Shown here in pieces: positions 1 to 10,094 of a DNA stretch of 64,000 nt (position 1 is its first letter; every line of letters begins with the position of its first letter). The position numbers and the translations under genes were made by a program. Source of the stretch: Jeotgalicoccus saudimassiliensis (GTDB lineage: Bacteria; Bacillota; Bacilli; Staphylococcales; Salinicoccaceae); NCBI RefSeq assembly GCF_000756715.1, contig NZ_CCSE01000001.1, forward strand, positions 682,001-746,000, given 5' to 3'. The notes under the pieces were generated by a model, which made no database searches, was not told the origin of the DNA, and saw nothing but the letters and a program-made list of their open reading frames with translations.

Positions 1-896
1 ACTCGGGTGCCGGTAAAAGTACACTTGTCAGACTGATTAATTTGCTGGAAAGACCGTCTGAAGGCACAGTGACTGTCGGAAATGACGTTCTGACAGAATT
101 GTCACCGAAAGATCTCCGTATCAGACGCCAGAAAATCGGGATGATTTTCCAGCAGTTTAATTTAATCGAATCAAAAACGGTATATGAAAATATAGAATTT
201 GTTCTTAAAGCCAGTAAATACAATAAAAAAGACGTACCGGCAAGGATTAAAGAACTGCTTGACCTCGTCGGCTTAAATGACAAATCAAATATAAGTGCCG
301 GCAATTTAAGCGGCGGGCAGAAGCAGCGGATCGGCATTGCAAGAGCACTTGCCAACAATCCCGACATACTGCTCTGTGATGAAGCAACGAGTGCGCTCGA
401 TCCGGATACGACAAAGAGTATACTGAACCTTCTTAAAAGTATTAACCGGTCGCTCGGAATTACGATGGTTGTCATTACTCACGAAATGGAAGTGATTAAA
501 GAAATCGCGGACCGTGTCGGGGTAATGTCTGCCGGAGAAATTATTGAAACCGGTGAAACTTACAGCGTGTTCAGCCATCCGAAGGAAGAAATTACGAAGG
601 ATTTTGTACAGGAAATATATAATTTTGAAGTGCCTGCACAAATTAAGGAAACGCCTGAAAACCAGGTCATCACCATTCAATTTCTGAGTGAGAATGCTGA
701 AGAAAATTATTTAAATCAGCTGTACCGCGACTTTGATTTAAGCATCAGTATTTTAAATGGCCGCATTGAATATATTAAAGAAAAACCGCTCGGTTTTCTC
801 ATGTTCCAGGTGTCGGGAGACACTCCGGAAATCGACCGTCTTAAATCACACATCGATAATACACACGGCATAGAAAGGGTGGGTTATATTGGATAA
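1..896 (+). CDS. metN: Methionine ABC importer ATP-binding protein MetN (5' end outside window)
   Basis: ATPase of the MetNIQ D/L-methionine importer, acting on the cytoplasmic face of the membrane. The reading frame is open from the window edge (codons in phase with position 3), so the true start lies upstream. Walker A (SGAGKST, nt 3-23) opens the window. It is followed by the Q-loop FQQFNL, signature LSGGQKQR, Walker B LLCDEATSALD and H-loop VITHE. The last 80 or so residues after FEVPAQIKETP look like the C-terminal NIL domain, which in this family senses methionine and shuts down transport. The stop overlaps the metI start by 8 bp, so the two are translationally coupled. Confidence 0.93.
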   Translation, partial: SGAGKSTLVRLINLLERPSEGTVTVGNDVLTELSPKDLRIRRQKIGMIFQQFNLIESKTVYENIEFVLKASKYNKKDVPARIKELLDLVGLNDKSNISAGNLSGGQKQRIGIARALANNPDILLCDEATSALDPDTTKSILNLLKSINRSLGITMVVITHEMEVIKEIADRVGVMSAGEIIETGETYSVFSHPKEEITKDFVQEIYNFEVPAQIKETPENQVITIQFLSENAEENYLNQLYRDFDLSISILNGRIEYIKEKPLGFLMFQVSGDTPEIDRLKSHIDNTHGIERVGYIG

Positions 897-1548
897 CTTA
901 AATCAGCTTTGGCCATTACTTTACCGTGCACTGCTTGAAACGGCACTGATGGTTTCAATTTCAATATTTTTTGCAGTTCTTATCGGTCTGCCGCTTGGCA
1001 TACTGCTATATATTACGCAGCACCCGCTGCTGTTTAAAATTAAGCCTTTAAATGCAACGCTCGGCTGGCTCGTAAATATTATCAGATCTTTTCCTTTCAT
1101 TATTTTAATTGTGGCAATTATGCCTTTTGCAACGTGGCTTGTTAATGCTTCGCACGGACCTGTCTTTGCCAGCGTGGCACTATCCATTGCGGCAGTGCCG
1201 TTGTTTGCGAGACTCGTTGAATCGAGCTTTAACAGTGTTAAAGACGGAGTGATTGAAGCAAGTATTGCCGGTGGTGCCCCGATTTACTTAATCGTTACCG
1301 ATGTCCTGCTGCCTGAAGCGAGAAAGAGTATTACACAGGCGATTACACTGACAATTATTTCAATTATTGCATTCAGTGCAACAGCCGGTGTTGTCGGCGG
1401 AGGCGGTGTCGGTGACCTTGCGATCCGTTACGGATACTACCGGTACGATACGTTAACGATGATCGTAACAGTTATTGTACTTGTTATTATCGTACAGATT
1501 GTCCAGTGGGCAGGAGACTTTATATCTAACAGACGGGAGGAACGGTAA
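889..1548 (+). CDS. metI: Methionine ABC transporter permease MetI
   Basis: Membrane permease of the MetNIQ importer, 219 aa, the usual length. It has about five hydrophobic segments, and the cytoplasmic coupling loop (EASIAGGAPI...LLPEA, around residues 124-143) that docks on MetN. The start is TTG at 889, which overlaps the metN stop by 8 bp (TTGGATAA). The same kind of 8-bp overlap recurs elsewhere in the window. The gene runs directly into the metQ-like gene with no gap. Confidence 0.92.
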   Translation: MDNLNQLWPLLYRALLETALMVSISIFFAVLIGLPLGILLYITQHPLLFKIKPLNATLGWLVNIIRSFPFIILIVAIMPFATWLVNASHGPVFASVALSIAAVPLFARLVESSFNSVKDGVIEASIAGGAPIYLIVTDVLLPEARKSITQAITLTIISIIAFSATAGVVGGGGVGDLAIRYGYYRYDTLTMIVTVIVLVIIVQIVQWAGDFISNRREER

Positions 1549-2355
1549 ATGCGGGGAATTATAATATTTTTAATCGGTACATTGGTCGTTATTGCAGGTA
1601 CCGGCCTTCTTCTATATGAAGATGAAGGCGAAGTGATTACAATCGGCGCATCCAGCGGACCGTTCGCTGACATGGCGACATATGCGTTGAAACCTGTACT
1701 TGAAGAAGAGGGATATTCAGTTGAAGTGGTGGAATACAGCGACTATATTCAGCCGAATAATGCACTGGCAAACGGGGATTTAGATGCAAACCTGTTCCAG
1801 AACGTCCTCTTTATGGAAAGTTTTAATGAAGAAAACGGTGCGGATTTAAAAAATATTATCCAGGTGCCGACAGCACCGATGGGACTTTACAGCAGTGAGT
1901 TCTCCTCGGTGGAAGATATTGCCTCCGGCAGTGAAGTGGCACTGCCGCTCGATCCGGTTAACTCAAGCCGCGGATTTTTAACATTGCAGGATGCAGGACT
2001 GATTACAATCAGCGAAGATGCAAATATGTTTGCGATTGATGAGAAAGATATTATCGACAATAAGAAAAATCTCGAGTTTATTTACCAGGATGCCGGACAG
2101 CTGCCGAGAAGTGTGGATCAGATTGGTCTGTCACTCGTACCGGGTAACTTTGCACTCGCCAGTGAGATGAAGCTGAGCGATGCAATTGCACTCGAGAATA
2201 TGAACGAAAACTTCAGAAACCAGGTTGTAATTAACAATGAAGATACCGGCTCTAAAATGGAAGAGGATTTAATCAATGCGGTACAGTCCGACGAATTTAA
2301 CCGGGTAATTGATGAAGACTTTAAAGGCTTTGATAAACCTGAGGAGGACGAATAA
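1549..2355 (+). CDS. metQ: MetQ/NlpA-family methionine-binding protein with N-terminal membrane anchor, no lipobox
   Basis: Extracellular substrate-binding component of the adjacent MetNI importer, 268 aa. Residues 4-22 form a hydrophobic helix. The NlpA/MetQ binding domain follows (ITIGASSGPFADM from about residue 30, then the typical YSDYIQPNNALANGDLDANLFQ block). Homologues are normally lipoproteins with a Cys at the signal-peptide cleavage site. No cysteine is present near the N-terminus here, so the protein is probably held by an uncleaved helix or is secreted. It starts immediately after the metI stop with a GGGAGGAA-type ribosome site inside metI. The family assignment is firm; methionine as ligand is inferred from MetN/MetI. 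Confidence 0.88.
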   Translation: MRGIIIFLIGTLVVIAGTGLLLYEDEGEVITIGASSGPFADMATYALKPVLEEEGYSVEVVEYSDYIQPNNALANGDLDANLFQNVLFMESFNEENGADLKNIIQVPTAPMGLYSSEFSSVEDIASGSEVALPLDPVNSSRGFLTLQDAGLITISEDANMFAIDEKDIIDNKKNLEFIYQDAGQLPRSVDQIGLSLVPGNFALASEMKLSDAIALENMNENFRNQVVINNEDTGSKMEEDLINAVQSDEFNRVIDEDFKGFDKPEEDE

Positions 2356-3510
2356 ATGGCAAGTGAACTTTTAAATTCATTAAGTCCGAGTTACTTCAGC
2401 AGTATGATGAATCAGAAACTTGAAGTGGGAAATAAGCCGCTGTTAAATCTCGCGGTGGGAATTCCTGACGGACGGACTCCGAAAGTCATTACGGATGCAG
2501 TGAAAACAGCAATCGATAAAGAAGAGAACCAGAAATACGGTGCATTCCGCGGAAAGGCGGAATTAAAAGCCAGTATTAAACGTTTTTATAAACGGACATA
2601 CGATGTAGAGCTTGAGGATGAAAATATTGCGATATTGTTCGGTACGAAAAATGCTCTTGTAAATTTCCCGATGGCACATGTCAATCCGGGTGCGGGTATT
2701 ATGCTGCCGAACCCGGGATATGCGGATTATATAACCGCAGTAGAACTGGCACAGGCGGAACTGATAGATATGCCGCTCCTTGAAGAAAATAATTATCTGC
2801 CGGACTTTGACGCACTGGAATCAGAGCTTAAAAAAACGGATCTTATCTATTTAAACTATCCGTCGAATCCGGTCGGTGCTGCAGCGGATAAAGCATTTTT
2901 TGATGATGTAATTCAGCGGTTTAAAGGAACCGGCACACAGGTTGTTCATGATTTTGCTTATTCCGCATTCGGTTTTAACGGTAAACATCCGAGTATACTG
3001 ACGAGCGACCCGGATTTTGAAATATCGATGGAAATTTATTCACTGTCAAAAGGATTTAATATGTCAGGCTACAGAATCGGCTTTGCAGCAGGAAATAAAG
3101 AGATGATCGAGAGCATTAATAAGTTTCAGGACCATACGAACGCCGGTGTATTCGGCGTCACGCAGGACGCTGCAATCGCTGCACTCGATAATGCGGACAC
3201 TCTGATTCCGGCCCAGAATGAAATTTTCAGAAAGCGGAAAGACTTCGTTAATCAGTCACTTAAACAGTTAAATATTCCGATCGAACCGATTCAGGGCGGC
3301 ATATTCGGATGGGTAAAAGTACCTGAAGGATTCAGCGGTGAAAGTTTCGTTACCTATCTGCTGAAAAATCAGTCGATTTTAGCGACGCCCGGTAAGCCGT
3401 TCGGCGACCGTGCAGAAAATTATATCCGTATCTCACTCGCTGTACCTGATGAAGATCTGGAAGCATTTGCAGAAAGACTCGATGAGATTAAAACACTCTG
3501 GCAAGATTAG
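2356..3510 (+). CDS. Class I/II PLP-dependent aminotransferase
   Basis: Cytoplasmic fold-type I aminotransferase of 384 aa. The cofactor lysine is K232 in SLSKGFNMSGYR, with the phosphate/substrate contacts NYPSNP (167-172), VHDFAYS (around D199) and a C-terminal YIRISL arginine. It begins directly after the metQ stop behind a GAGGAGGAC ribosome site, so it is the fourth gene of the metNIQ operon. The context suggests transamination in methionine or keto-methylthiobutyrate metabolism, but the substrate cannot be read from sequence. Aspartate or aromatic aminotransferase activity are alternatives. Confidence 0.85.
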   Translation: MASELLNSLSPSYFSSMMNQKLEVGNKPLLNLAVGIPDGRTPKVITDAVKTAIDKEENQKYGAFRGKAELKASIKRFYKRTYDVELEDENIAILFGTKNALVNFPMAHVNPGAGIMLPNPGYADYITAVELAQAELIDMPLLEENNYLPDFDALESELKKTDLIYLNYPSNPVGAAADKAFFDDVIQRFKGTGTQVVHDFAYSAFGFNGKHPSILTSDPDFEISMEIYSLSKGFNMSGYRIGFAAGNKEMIESINKFQDHTNAGVFGVTQDAAIAALDNADTLIPAQNEIFRKRKDFVNQSLKQLNIPIEPIQGGIFGWVKVPEGFSGESFVTYLLKNQSILATPGKPFGDRAENYIRISLAVPDEDLEAFAERLDEIKTLWQD

Positions 3511-3511
3511 T

Positions 3512-3540
3512 TTATTGTGTATGTCGAAATGTGGTATTAT
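3512..3540 (+). promoter_or_regulatory. Candidate mreC promoter
   Basis: Extended -10 TGG-TATTAT at 3532-3540, with a weak -35 (TTATTG at 3512-3517, 17-bp spacer). It lies 30 bp before the mreC start, just after the aminotransferase stop. The -10 is convincing and the -35 is poor. Confidence 0.4.
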
Positions 3541-3570
3541 TTACCCAGATATTAATTTTTTGGGGGCGGC

Positions 3571-4425
3571 ATGAGAGTGACTAAGTTTTTTAATAGAAAC
3601 CGCATGTTAATCGTGCTGTTTGGCATAGTGGTGCTCATTGCACTAATCGGTTTTTCGCTGACGGACAGAGATTCGACAACAAAGGCCGAACAATTTACCG
3701 GTGATACGGTTGCAGCAACGCAGCAGGCCGTTAACGCACCGTTTGGTTTTATCGGTAATATATTTTCCAATATTACCGGAAGTTTCAGTGCCCTGGAGGA
3801 AAATGAGGAGCTGAAACAGCAGCTCGACATGCTGCCGCAATTAAAGGCTGATAACGAACGTCTTGCTGCAGAGAATGAGGAACTGCGGAAATCGCTTGAA
3901 GTAAGTTCGAGCATGGCGTATGAAACTGTAAATGCGCGTGTTATTTCACGTGCGCCGGACCAGTGGCTGGACTCATTTACTATCGATAAAGGAGAAAAAG
4001 ACGGCGTTAAAGAAGGCATGGCGGTGTCGACATCCGAAGGGCTTGTGGGTATCGTAACCCGGGTTAACGGCGGTTCAAGTTTTATCGAAATGATTTCGAC
4101 GAATGCTTCGCAGAATAATATGTCTGTGGAAGTGAGACATAACGAAGAAGCGGTCTATGGGAACATCCGTAACTTCGATACTGAAAAAGATGTACTTGTT
4201 GTAGAAAATATAAAGAGCAAGGTCAAGCTTGAAGAAGGCGATGAAGTATTCACTTCCGGTCTGACGGGCGCTTTCCCCGAGGGGATTGTTATCGGTAAAG
4301 TTGTGGAAGTGGAAAATGATGAGTACGGTCTGAGCCAGAATGCGTATGTACAGATGAACAGCGATCTTAATGATGTGGATACCGTGTTTGTCTTAAAACG
4401 CGATCCTGAATCATTGGAGGACTGA
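3571..4425 (+). CDS. mreC: Rod shape-determining protein MreC
   Basis: Cell-shape and septal/lateral wall scaffold protein, 284 aa. Residues 12-30 form a single transmembrane helix. Residues 73-112 are a heptad-rich coiled coil (LEENEELKQQLD...ENEELRKSLE). The rest is the extracellular beta-rich MreC domain. The start ATG follows a GGGGGCGG ribosome site at 3561-3568. It is paired with mreD 5 bp downstream, and mreB is not in this window. Coccoid staphylococcal relatives keep MreCD without a complete rod elongation system, which would fit the family assignment. Confidence 0.93.
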   Translation: MRVTKFFNRNRMLIVLFGIVVLIALIGFSLTDRDSTTKAEQFTGDTVAATQQAVNAPFGFIGNIFSNITGSFSALEENEELKQQLDMLPQLKADNERLAAENEELRKSLEVSSSMAYETVNARVISRAPDQWLDSFTIDKGEKDGVKEGMAVSTSEGLVGIVTRVNGGSSFIEMISTNASQNNMSVEVRHNEEAVYGNIRNFDTEKDVLVVENIKSKVKLEEGDEVFTSGLTGAFPEGIVIGKVVEVENDEYGLSQNAYVQMNSDLNDVDTVFVLKRDPESLED

Positions 4426-4430
4426 CAGTA

Positions 4431-4949
4431 ATGCAGATGATAGTAATTTTCATTATCGGAATAATTCTGATGTATATGGATATGGCATTTGCCGGTTTCA
4501 GTCCGATGACTGTATTCGGCATTGAAGTCTACTTCGTACCGAAGCTGCTGTTTATGTACATCCTGCTGCTGACGATTTACGCAGGCCCGAGAATCAGCAT
4601 GCTGTTTGCGGTACTGTTCGGAATTATGCTCGATATATACATCGGCTCTCTGTACGGCATTCATATTTTCGGATTTATTGCGTTTGTTATTTTTATGCAG
4701 GCTGCATTCAGAGTGTTTTACAGAGACTTTGTTGCAATGGCATTTGTCGTACTCTTAAATTCGTTTTTATTCGATCTTTATCAGTACGCAGTGTACAGTG
4801 TGCTCGACTTTATATCGATGCCGCTGTTTGACTATATTACACTCCGTGCAATACCGAGTGTGCTGATCAGTGCGCTGTTTTTCGTAGTCCTTTATGTGCT
4901 TGCGATTCAGACGGCAAAAGTCAGAAAAGAATTCAGGAGAAGTAATTGA
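4431..4949 (+). CDS. mreD: Rod shape-determining protein MreD
   Basis: Integral membrane partner of MreC, 172 aa, with about five hydrophobic segments and the short charged tail typical of the family. It starts 5 bp after mreC and uses GGAGG within the mreC end. Its TGA stop (4947-4949) lies inside the -35 hexamer of the rplU promoter, so transcription of the ribosomal operon begins immediately after translation of mreD ends. Confidence 0.92.
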   Translation: MQMIVIFIIGIILMYMDMAFAGFSPMTVFGIEVYFVPKLLFMYILLLTIYAGPRISMLFAVLFGIMLDIYIGSLYGIHIFGFIAFVIFMQAAFRVFYRDFVAMAFVVLLNSFLFDLYQYAVYSVLDFISMPLFDYITLRAIPSVLISALFFVVLYVLAIQTAKVRKEFRRSN

Positions 4950-4974
4950 CACATTGAATTATATTTTATATAAT
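4946..4974 (+). promoter_or_regulatory. Consensus sigma-A promoter of rplU-prp-rpmA
   Basis: TTGACA (4946-4951), 17-bp spacer, TATAAT (4969-4974): a perfect match to the vegetative consensus, as expected for a ribosomal protein operon. The -35 contains the mreD stop codon. Transcription should start near 4981. Confidence 0.88.
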
Positions 4975-4980
4975 ACAGTA

Positions 4981-5075
4981 GTTGATGAAACGTAAACATC
5001 AACCGCACATATATAGGTCGAAGCGGATATATCCCACCTATAGTGGCGTGTCTTTAAATAATAGGAGGTGTAAGT
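4981..5075 (+). promoter_or_regulatory. L21 leader RNA
   Basis: A roughly 95-nt untranslated leader between the promoter and rplU. It contains self-complementary blocks (GTTGATG...CATCAAC around 4980-5001, and the CCGCACATATATAGG / CACCTATAGTGGCG region). Position and sequence style match the L21 leader family of Firmicutes, proposed to mediate autoregulation by a ribosomal protein. The assignment rests on synteny and recognisable pieces, not on a covariance search. Confidence 0.72.
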
Positions 5076-5384
5076 ATGTTTGCAATCATCGAAACAGGTG
5101 GTAAACAGGTAAAAGTTGAAGAAGGTCAATCAATCTTCGTTGAGAAACTGGAAGTTGAAGAAGGTGCTGAGTTCACGTTTGACAAAGTACTTTTTGTTGG
5201 AGGCGACAGTGTTAAAGTTGGAGTTCCTACAGTTGAAGGTGCTACTGTTACAGCTACAGTTGAGAAGCACGGACGTGGTAAAAAGATTAACGTTATCAAG
5301 TTCAAACGCAGAAAAAACTACAGCCGTAAACAAGGTCATCGTCAGCCATATACTAAACTGACAATCGGCAAAATCAACGCGTAA
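5076..5384 (+). CDS. rplU: 50S ribosomal protein L21
   Basis: Large-subunit protein L21, 102 aa, full length. It opens with the family signature [11 protein letters not shown] and ends with the basic [19 protein letters not shown] segment that contacts 23S rRNA. A strong AGGAGGTG ribosome site precedes the ATG. First gene of the rplU-prp-rpmA operon. Its TAA overlaps the prp ATG by one base (TAATG), coupling the two. Confidence 0.97.
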   Translation: MFAIIETGGKQVKVEEGQSIFVEKLEVEEGAEFTFDKVLFVGGDSVKVGVPTVEGATVTATVEKHGRGKKINVIKFKRRKNYSRKQGHRQPYTKLTIGKINA

Positions 5385-5704
5385 TGATCAGAGTTATCGT
5401 TGCACGTAACAGTAAAAACCATATTACCGGATTTACGATGGACGGTCACGCGGACTTTGATGTTCACGGAAAAGACCTCGTATGTGCAGGTGCTTCGGCA
5501 GTTGTGTTCGGAAGTGTGAATGCGCTATTTGCGCTGACTGATTACGAGCCGGCTATCGATATGGCCGATGAAGGTGGATATTTAAGTGTTAAGCTTGAAG
5601 ATACATCAGATGACAACGTTCAATTGATTTTGGAAACAATGATTGTGTCATTAAAAACTATTGAATCAGAATATAACGAATTTATAAAAATTGAACAAGA
5701 GTGA
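5384..5704 (+). CDS. prp: Ribosomal-processing cysteine protease Prp
   Basis: Cysteine protease (YsxB family), 106 aa, that removes the N-terminal extension of ribosomal protein L27 in Firmicutes whose L27 is made as a precursor. The catalytic pair is visible as H22 (DGHADF) and C34 (DLVCAGAS), the positions known for the S. aureus enzyme. The substrate is encoded by the next gene, which carries the matching cleavage motif. Placement between rplU and rpmA is conserved. Confidence 0.93.
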   Translation: MIRVIVARNSKNHITGFTMDGHADFDVHGKDLVCAGASAVVFGSVNALFALTDYEPAIDMADEGGYLSVKLEDTSDDNVQLILETMIVSLKTIESEYNEFIKIEQE

Positions 5705-5714
5705 GGTGTATAGA

Positions 5715-5999
5715 ATGCTTAAATTAGACTTACAGTTCTTCGCATCGAAAAAAGGGGTAGGGTCGACTAGAAACGGTCGTGACTCTGAATCAAAACGCCT
5801 TGGTGCTAAAAGACAAGATGGACAATTCGTAACAGGCGGATCTATTTTATTCCGTCAGCGCGGTACTAAAATTCACCCAGGTGAAAACGTAGGACGCGGT
5901 GGAGATGACACACTATTCGCGAAAATCGACGGTGTTGTTAAATTCGAGCGTGTCGGACGCGACAAAAAACGTGTTTCTGTATATCAGGAAGCAAAATAA
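5715..5999 (+). CDS. rpmA: 50S ribosomal protein L27 with cleavable N-terminal extension
   Basis: Large-subunit protein near the peptidyl-transferase centre, 94 aa precursor. I choose ATG 5715, behind GAGGTG at 5702-5707, and not an in-frame upstream start at 5691, because the known extension begins MLKLDLQFF. Prp should cut between FF and ASKKG, exposing the N-terminus that reaches the tRNA acceptor ends. The gene is followed by a strong terminator that closes the operon. Confidence 0.96.
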   Translation: MLKLDLQFFASKKGVGSTRNGRDSESKRLGAKRQDGQFVTGGSILFRQRGTKIHPGENVGRGGDDTLFAKIDGVVKFERVGRDKKRVSVYQEAK

Positions 6000-6008
6000 T
6001 AATTTTGT

Positions 6009-6037
6009 GGCATCAGCTTCTGCTGATGTCTTTTTTT
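6009..6037 (+). terminator. Intrinsic terminator of rplU-prp-rpmA
   Basis: Nine-bp stem (GGCATCAGC with GCTGATGTC, one G-T pair), TTCT loop and a run of T residues at 6031-6037, starting 9 bp after the rpmA stop. Confidence 0.9.
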
Positions 6038-6042
6038 ATGAA

Positions 6043-7367
<1,325 letters not shown>

Positions 7368-7377
7368 GTGATTATAA

Positions 7378-7971
7378 ATGTATCAGTATATAAAAGGTAA
7401 GCTGACGGAAGTCAAACCTTCAGGTGCGACGGTTGAAACGGGCGGTATCGGTTATCTGCTGCTCGTTCCGAATCCGTTTCGTCTTGAACGCCATATCAAT
7501 ACAGATGTAACGATTTTTACCGAGCTCATCGTGAGAGATGACTCACACACGCTTTACGGTTTTACGAGTGAAAGCGAAAAATCAATGTTCAAATCATTGT
7601 TGAAAGTGACGGGAATTGGTCCTAAGAGTGCCTTGGCTATACTTGCTGCAGCGACGCCAAACGAAATAATCAGTGCAATCGAAAGAGAAGATAATGCCTT
7701 TATGCAGAAGTTCCCGGGTATCGGTAAAAAGAGTGCCAGCCAGATCATTCTGGACTTAAAAGGCAAGCTGAAACCGGATGGATCGGCAGAACCAGCAGCG
7801 GTGCCGGCATCTCCAAAAGATGATGTTTACGTAGAGGAAGCATTGATGGCACTTGAAGTACTCGGGTATTCGAAACGTGAACTGACACGCATTGAGAAAA
7901 AACTTGTTAAAGAAAATATCGGTTCTGTCGATGAGGCTGTGAAGCTTGGATTGAAACTGTTACTAAATTAA
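7378..7971 (+). CDS. ruvA: Holliday junction branch migration protein RuvA
   Basis: Junction-binding subunit of the RuvAB motor, 197 aa. It has the N-terminal OB domain ([12 protein letters not shown]), tandem helix-hairpin-helix motifs ([13 protein letters not shown] around 75-87, [10 protein letters not shown] around 111-120), a flexible linker rich in Pro/Ala/Ser, and the C-terminal RuvB-contact domain ([12 protein letters not shown]). It lies 13 bp before ruvB in the usual ruvAB order. Confidence 0.96.
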   Translation: MYQYIKGKLTEVKPSGATVETGGIGYLLLVPNPFRLERHINTDVTIFTELIVRDDSHTLYGFTSESEKSMFKSLLKVTGIGPKSALAILAAATPNEIISAIEREDNAFMQKFPGIGKKSASQIILDLKGKLKPDGSAEPAAVPASPKDDVYVEEALMALEVLGYSKRELTRIEKKLVKENIGSVDEAVKLGLKLLLN

Positions 7972-7984
7972 ACGGGGTGAAGTA

Positions 7985-8983
7985 ATGGATGAACGTATTT
8001 TAGATGAGCATGAGCACGATAATGAAGCGTCGCTGGAATTATCGCTCCGGCCGACAAAGCTGCATCAGTATATCGGTCAGGATGCACTTAAAAGCAACCT
8101 GAGCGTATTTATCGAAGCAGCGAGAATGCGCGAAGAAGCGCTGGATCACGTCATACTGCATGGCCCGCCGGGGCTCGGTAAGACGACGCTTGCAAACATT
8201 ATCGCTGCGGAAATGAACGTTAATATTAAGACGACATCCGGACCGGCCGTTGAACGTGCCGGCGACCTCGCTGCGATTTTATCCAGTTTAGAACCGGGTG
8301 ATGTTCTTTTTATCGATGAAATTCACAGGCTGCCGCGTTTTGTTGAGGAAATTTTATACTCTGCAATGGAGGATTTCTTTATCGATGTTGTAATCGGTCA
8401 GGGAGATGAAGCGAGAAGTATCCGCATCGACCTTCCGCCTTTTACACTCGTCGGTGCAACAACGCGGTTTGGAAGCCTTTCTGCACCGCTTAGAGACCGT
8501 TTCGGTGTGCAGCTGAGACTGCAGTATTACGACCTTGACAGTCTCAAGCTGATTATTGAACGGACGGCGGATATTTTTGAAGTGGCCATTCCGGAAAACA
8601 GCCTGAATGAGCTGGCGAAAAGATCCCGCGGTACACCGAGAATTGCCAACAGGCTGCTTCGCAGGGTGAGGGATTTCTCGATGGTAAAAGGTGAAGAAGC
8701 AATTACACTTGAAACGACAAACTATGCACTGAAAGTGCTTGAAGTCGATCCGGAAGGACTCGAACCGATCGACCATAAAATTATGCGTACAATTATCGGT
8801 ACATACGGCGGCGGTCCGGTCGGACTTGAAACTGTAGCAGTATCAATCGGTGAGGAAGTCGTGACACTGAACGATGTGTACGAACCGTATTTAATTCAGC
8901 GCGGATTTTTAGAGCGTACACCGAGAGGTCGTAAAGCCACAGCCAAATCATTTGAGTATTTTAAAAATATTGATATGAACTAG
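7985..8983 (+). CDS. ruvB: Holliday junction branch migration ATPase RuvB
   Basis: AAA+ motor of branch migration, 332 aa. Walker A is GPPGLGKTT (60-68), Walker B FIDEIHRL (109-116), and the sensor motif is GATTRFG. The C-terminal winged helix contains [19 protein letters not shown] precedes the ATG. Cotranscribed with ruvA and followed 20 bp later by queA, an arrangement common in Bacillales. Confidence 0.97.
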   Translation: MDERILDEHEHDNEASLELSLRPTKLHQYIGQDALKSNLSVFIEAARMREEALDHVILHGPPGLGKTTLANIIAAEMNVNIKTTSGPAVERAGDLAAILSSLEPGDVLFIDEIHRLPRFVEEILYSAMEDFFIDVVIGQGDEARSIRIDLPPFTLVGATTRFGSLSAPLRDRFGVQLRLQYYDLDSLKLIIERTADIFEVAIPENSLNELAKRSRGTPRIANRLLRRVRDFSMVKGEEAITLETTNYALKVLEVDPEGLEPIDHKIMRTIIGTYGGGPVGLETVAVSIGEEVVTLNDVYEPYLIQRGFLERTPRGRKATAKSFEYFKNIDMN

Positions 8984-9003
8984 GCTGGTTTAGGAGGAAA
9001 CAC

Positions 9004-10026
9004 ATGAAGTTGGAAGAATTTGATTTTCATCTGCCTGAAAATTTAATCGCGCAGACACCGTTAAAAGACCGTACAAGTTCACGGCTGCTTGCAGTTAATA
9101 AAGCGGCAGGCGAACTTTCGGATAAACACTTTTACGATGTTGCCGATTACTTTAACCCGGGCGACGTACTCGTGTTAAACGATACGAAAGTACTGCCGGC
9201 AAGATTGTTCGGTGTAAAAGAAGACACCGGCGCCAAAATTGAAATGCTCCTTTTAAAACCGATTGACGAAGGATACGAAGTGTTAATCCGTCCGTCAAAA
9301 AAAGTGAATATCGGCACGCGTGTCGTGTTCGGTGAAGGCAAGCTGACGGCAGAATGTACTGCGAAATTCGAAGAAGGCATTCATCATATGAAATTAATTT
9401 ATGACGGCATTCTGGAAAACGTTCTGGATGAGCTTGGTGAAATGCCGCTGCCGCCGTATATTAAAGAAAAACTTGATGATAAAGACCGATATCAGACCGT
9501 CTTTGCACGTGAATCGGGTTCAGCTGCAGCACCGACAGCGGGACTGCACTTTACTGAGGAACTGATGCAGGAAATTAAAAATAAAGGTGTGGAAATTGTA
9601 TACATTACGCTGCACGTCGGACTCGGAACATTCCGTCCTGTCGCTGCAGATACGATCGAAGACCATAAAATGCACAGCGAATTTTATACGATGACAGCTG
9701 ATGCGGCGAAAACGCTGAACGATAAAAAAGCAGCAGGGGGGAAAATTATCAGTGTCGGTACGACAAGTACGCGCACACTTGAAACAATTATTCACGACCA
9801 CGGAGAATTTAAAGAAGCATCCGGATTTACTGATATTTTTATTTATCCGGGATTCGAATACAAAGCAGTGGACGTTTTAATTACCAATTTCCACCTGCCT
9901 AAATCGTCACTGGTCATGCTGGTCAGCGCGTTCAGTTCACGTGAACACATTTTAAATGCATACGCACATGCGGTGGATTCGGAATACCGTTTCTTCTCGT
10001 TCGGCGATGCGATGATCTTACATTAA
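9004..10026 (+). CDS. queA: S-adenosylmethionine:tRNA ribosyltransferase-isomerase QueA
   Basis: Penultimate queuosine step: transfers the ribosyl part of SAM onto preQ1 at tRNA position 34 to make epoxyqueuosine. 340 aa, full length, with family blocks [38 protein letters not shown] and [11 protein letters not shown]. It has a strong AGGAGG ribosome site. In relatives tgt follows within a few bases. Here a 646-bp tandem hairpin array separates the two. Confidence 0.96.
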   Translation: MKLEEFDFHLPENLIAQTPLKDRTSSRLLAVNKAAGELSDKHFYDVADYFNPGDVLVLNDTKVLPARLFGVKEDTGAKIEMLLLKPIDEGYEVLIRPSKKVNIGTRVVFGEGKLTAECTAKFEEGIHHMKLIYDGILENVLDELGEMPLPPYIKEKLDDKDRYQTVFARESGSAAAPTAGLHFTEELMQEIKNKGVEIVYITLHVGLGTFRPVAADTIEDHKMHSEFYTMTADAAKTLNDKKAAGGKIISVGTTSTRTLETIIHDHGEFKEASGFTDIFIYPGFEYKAVDVLITNFHLPKSSLVMLVSAFSSREHILNAYAHAVDSEYRFFSFGDAMILH

Positions 10027-10094
10027 ATATTTTTGCGGTAAGTAGTGAAGTATGGGGGTTTTGCGTGTGGGCTGTGTTCGCGTTTGATGATGCT

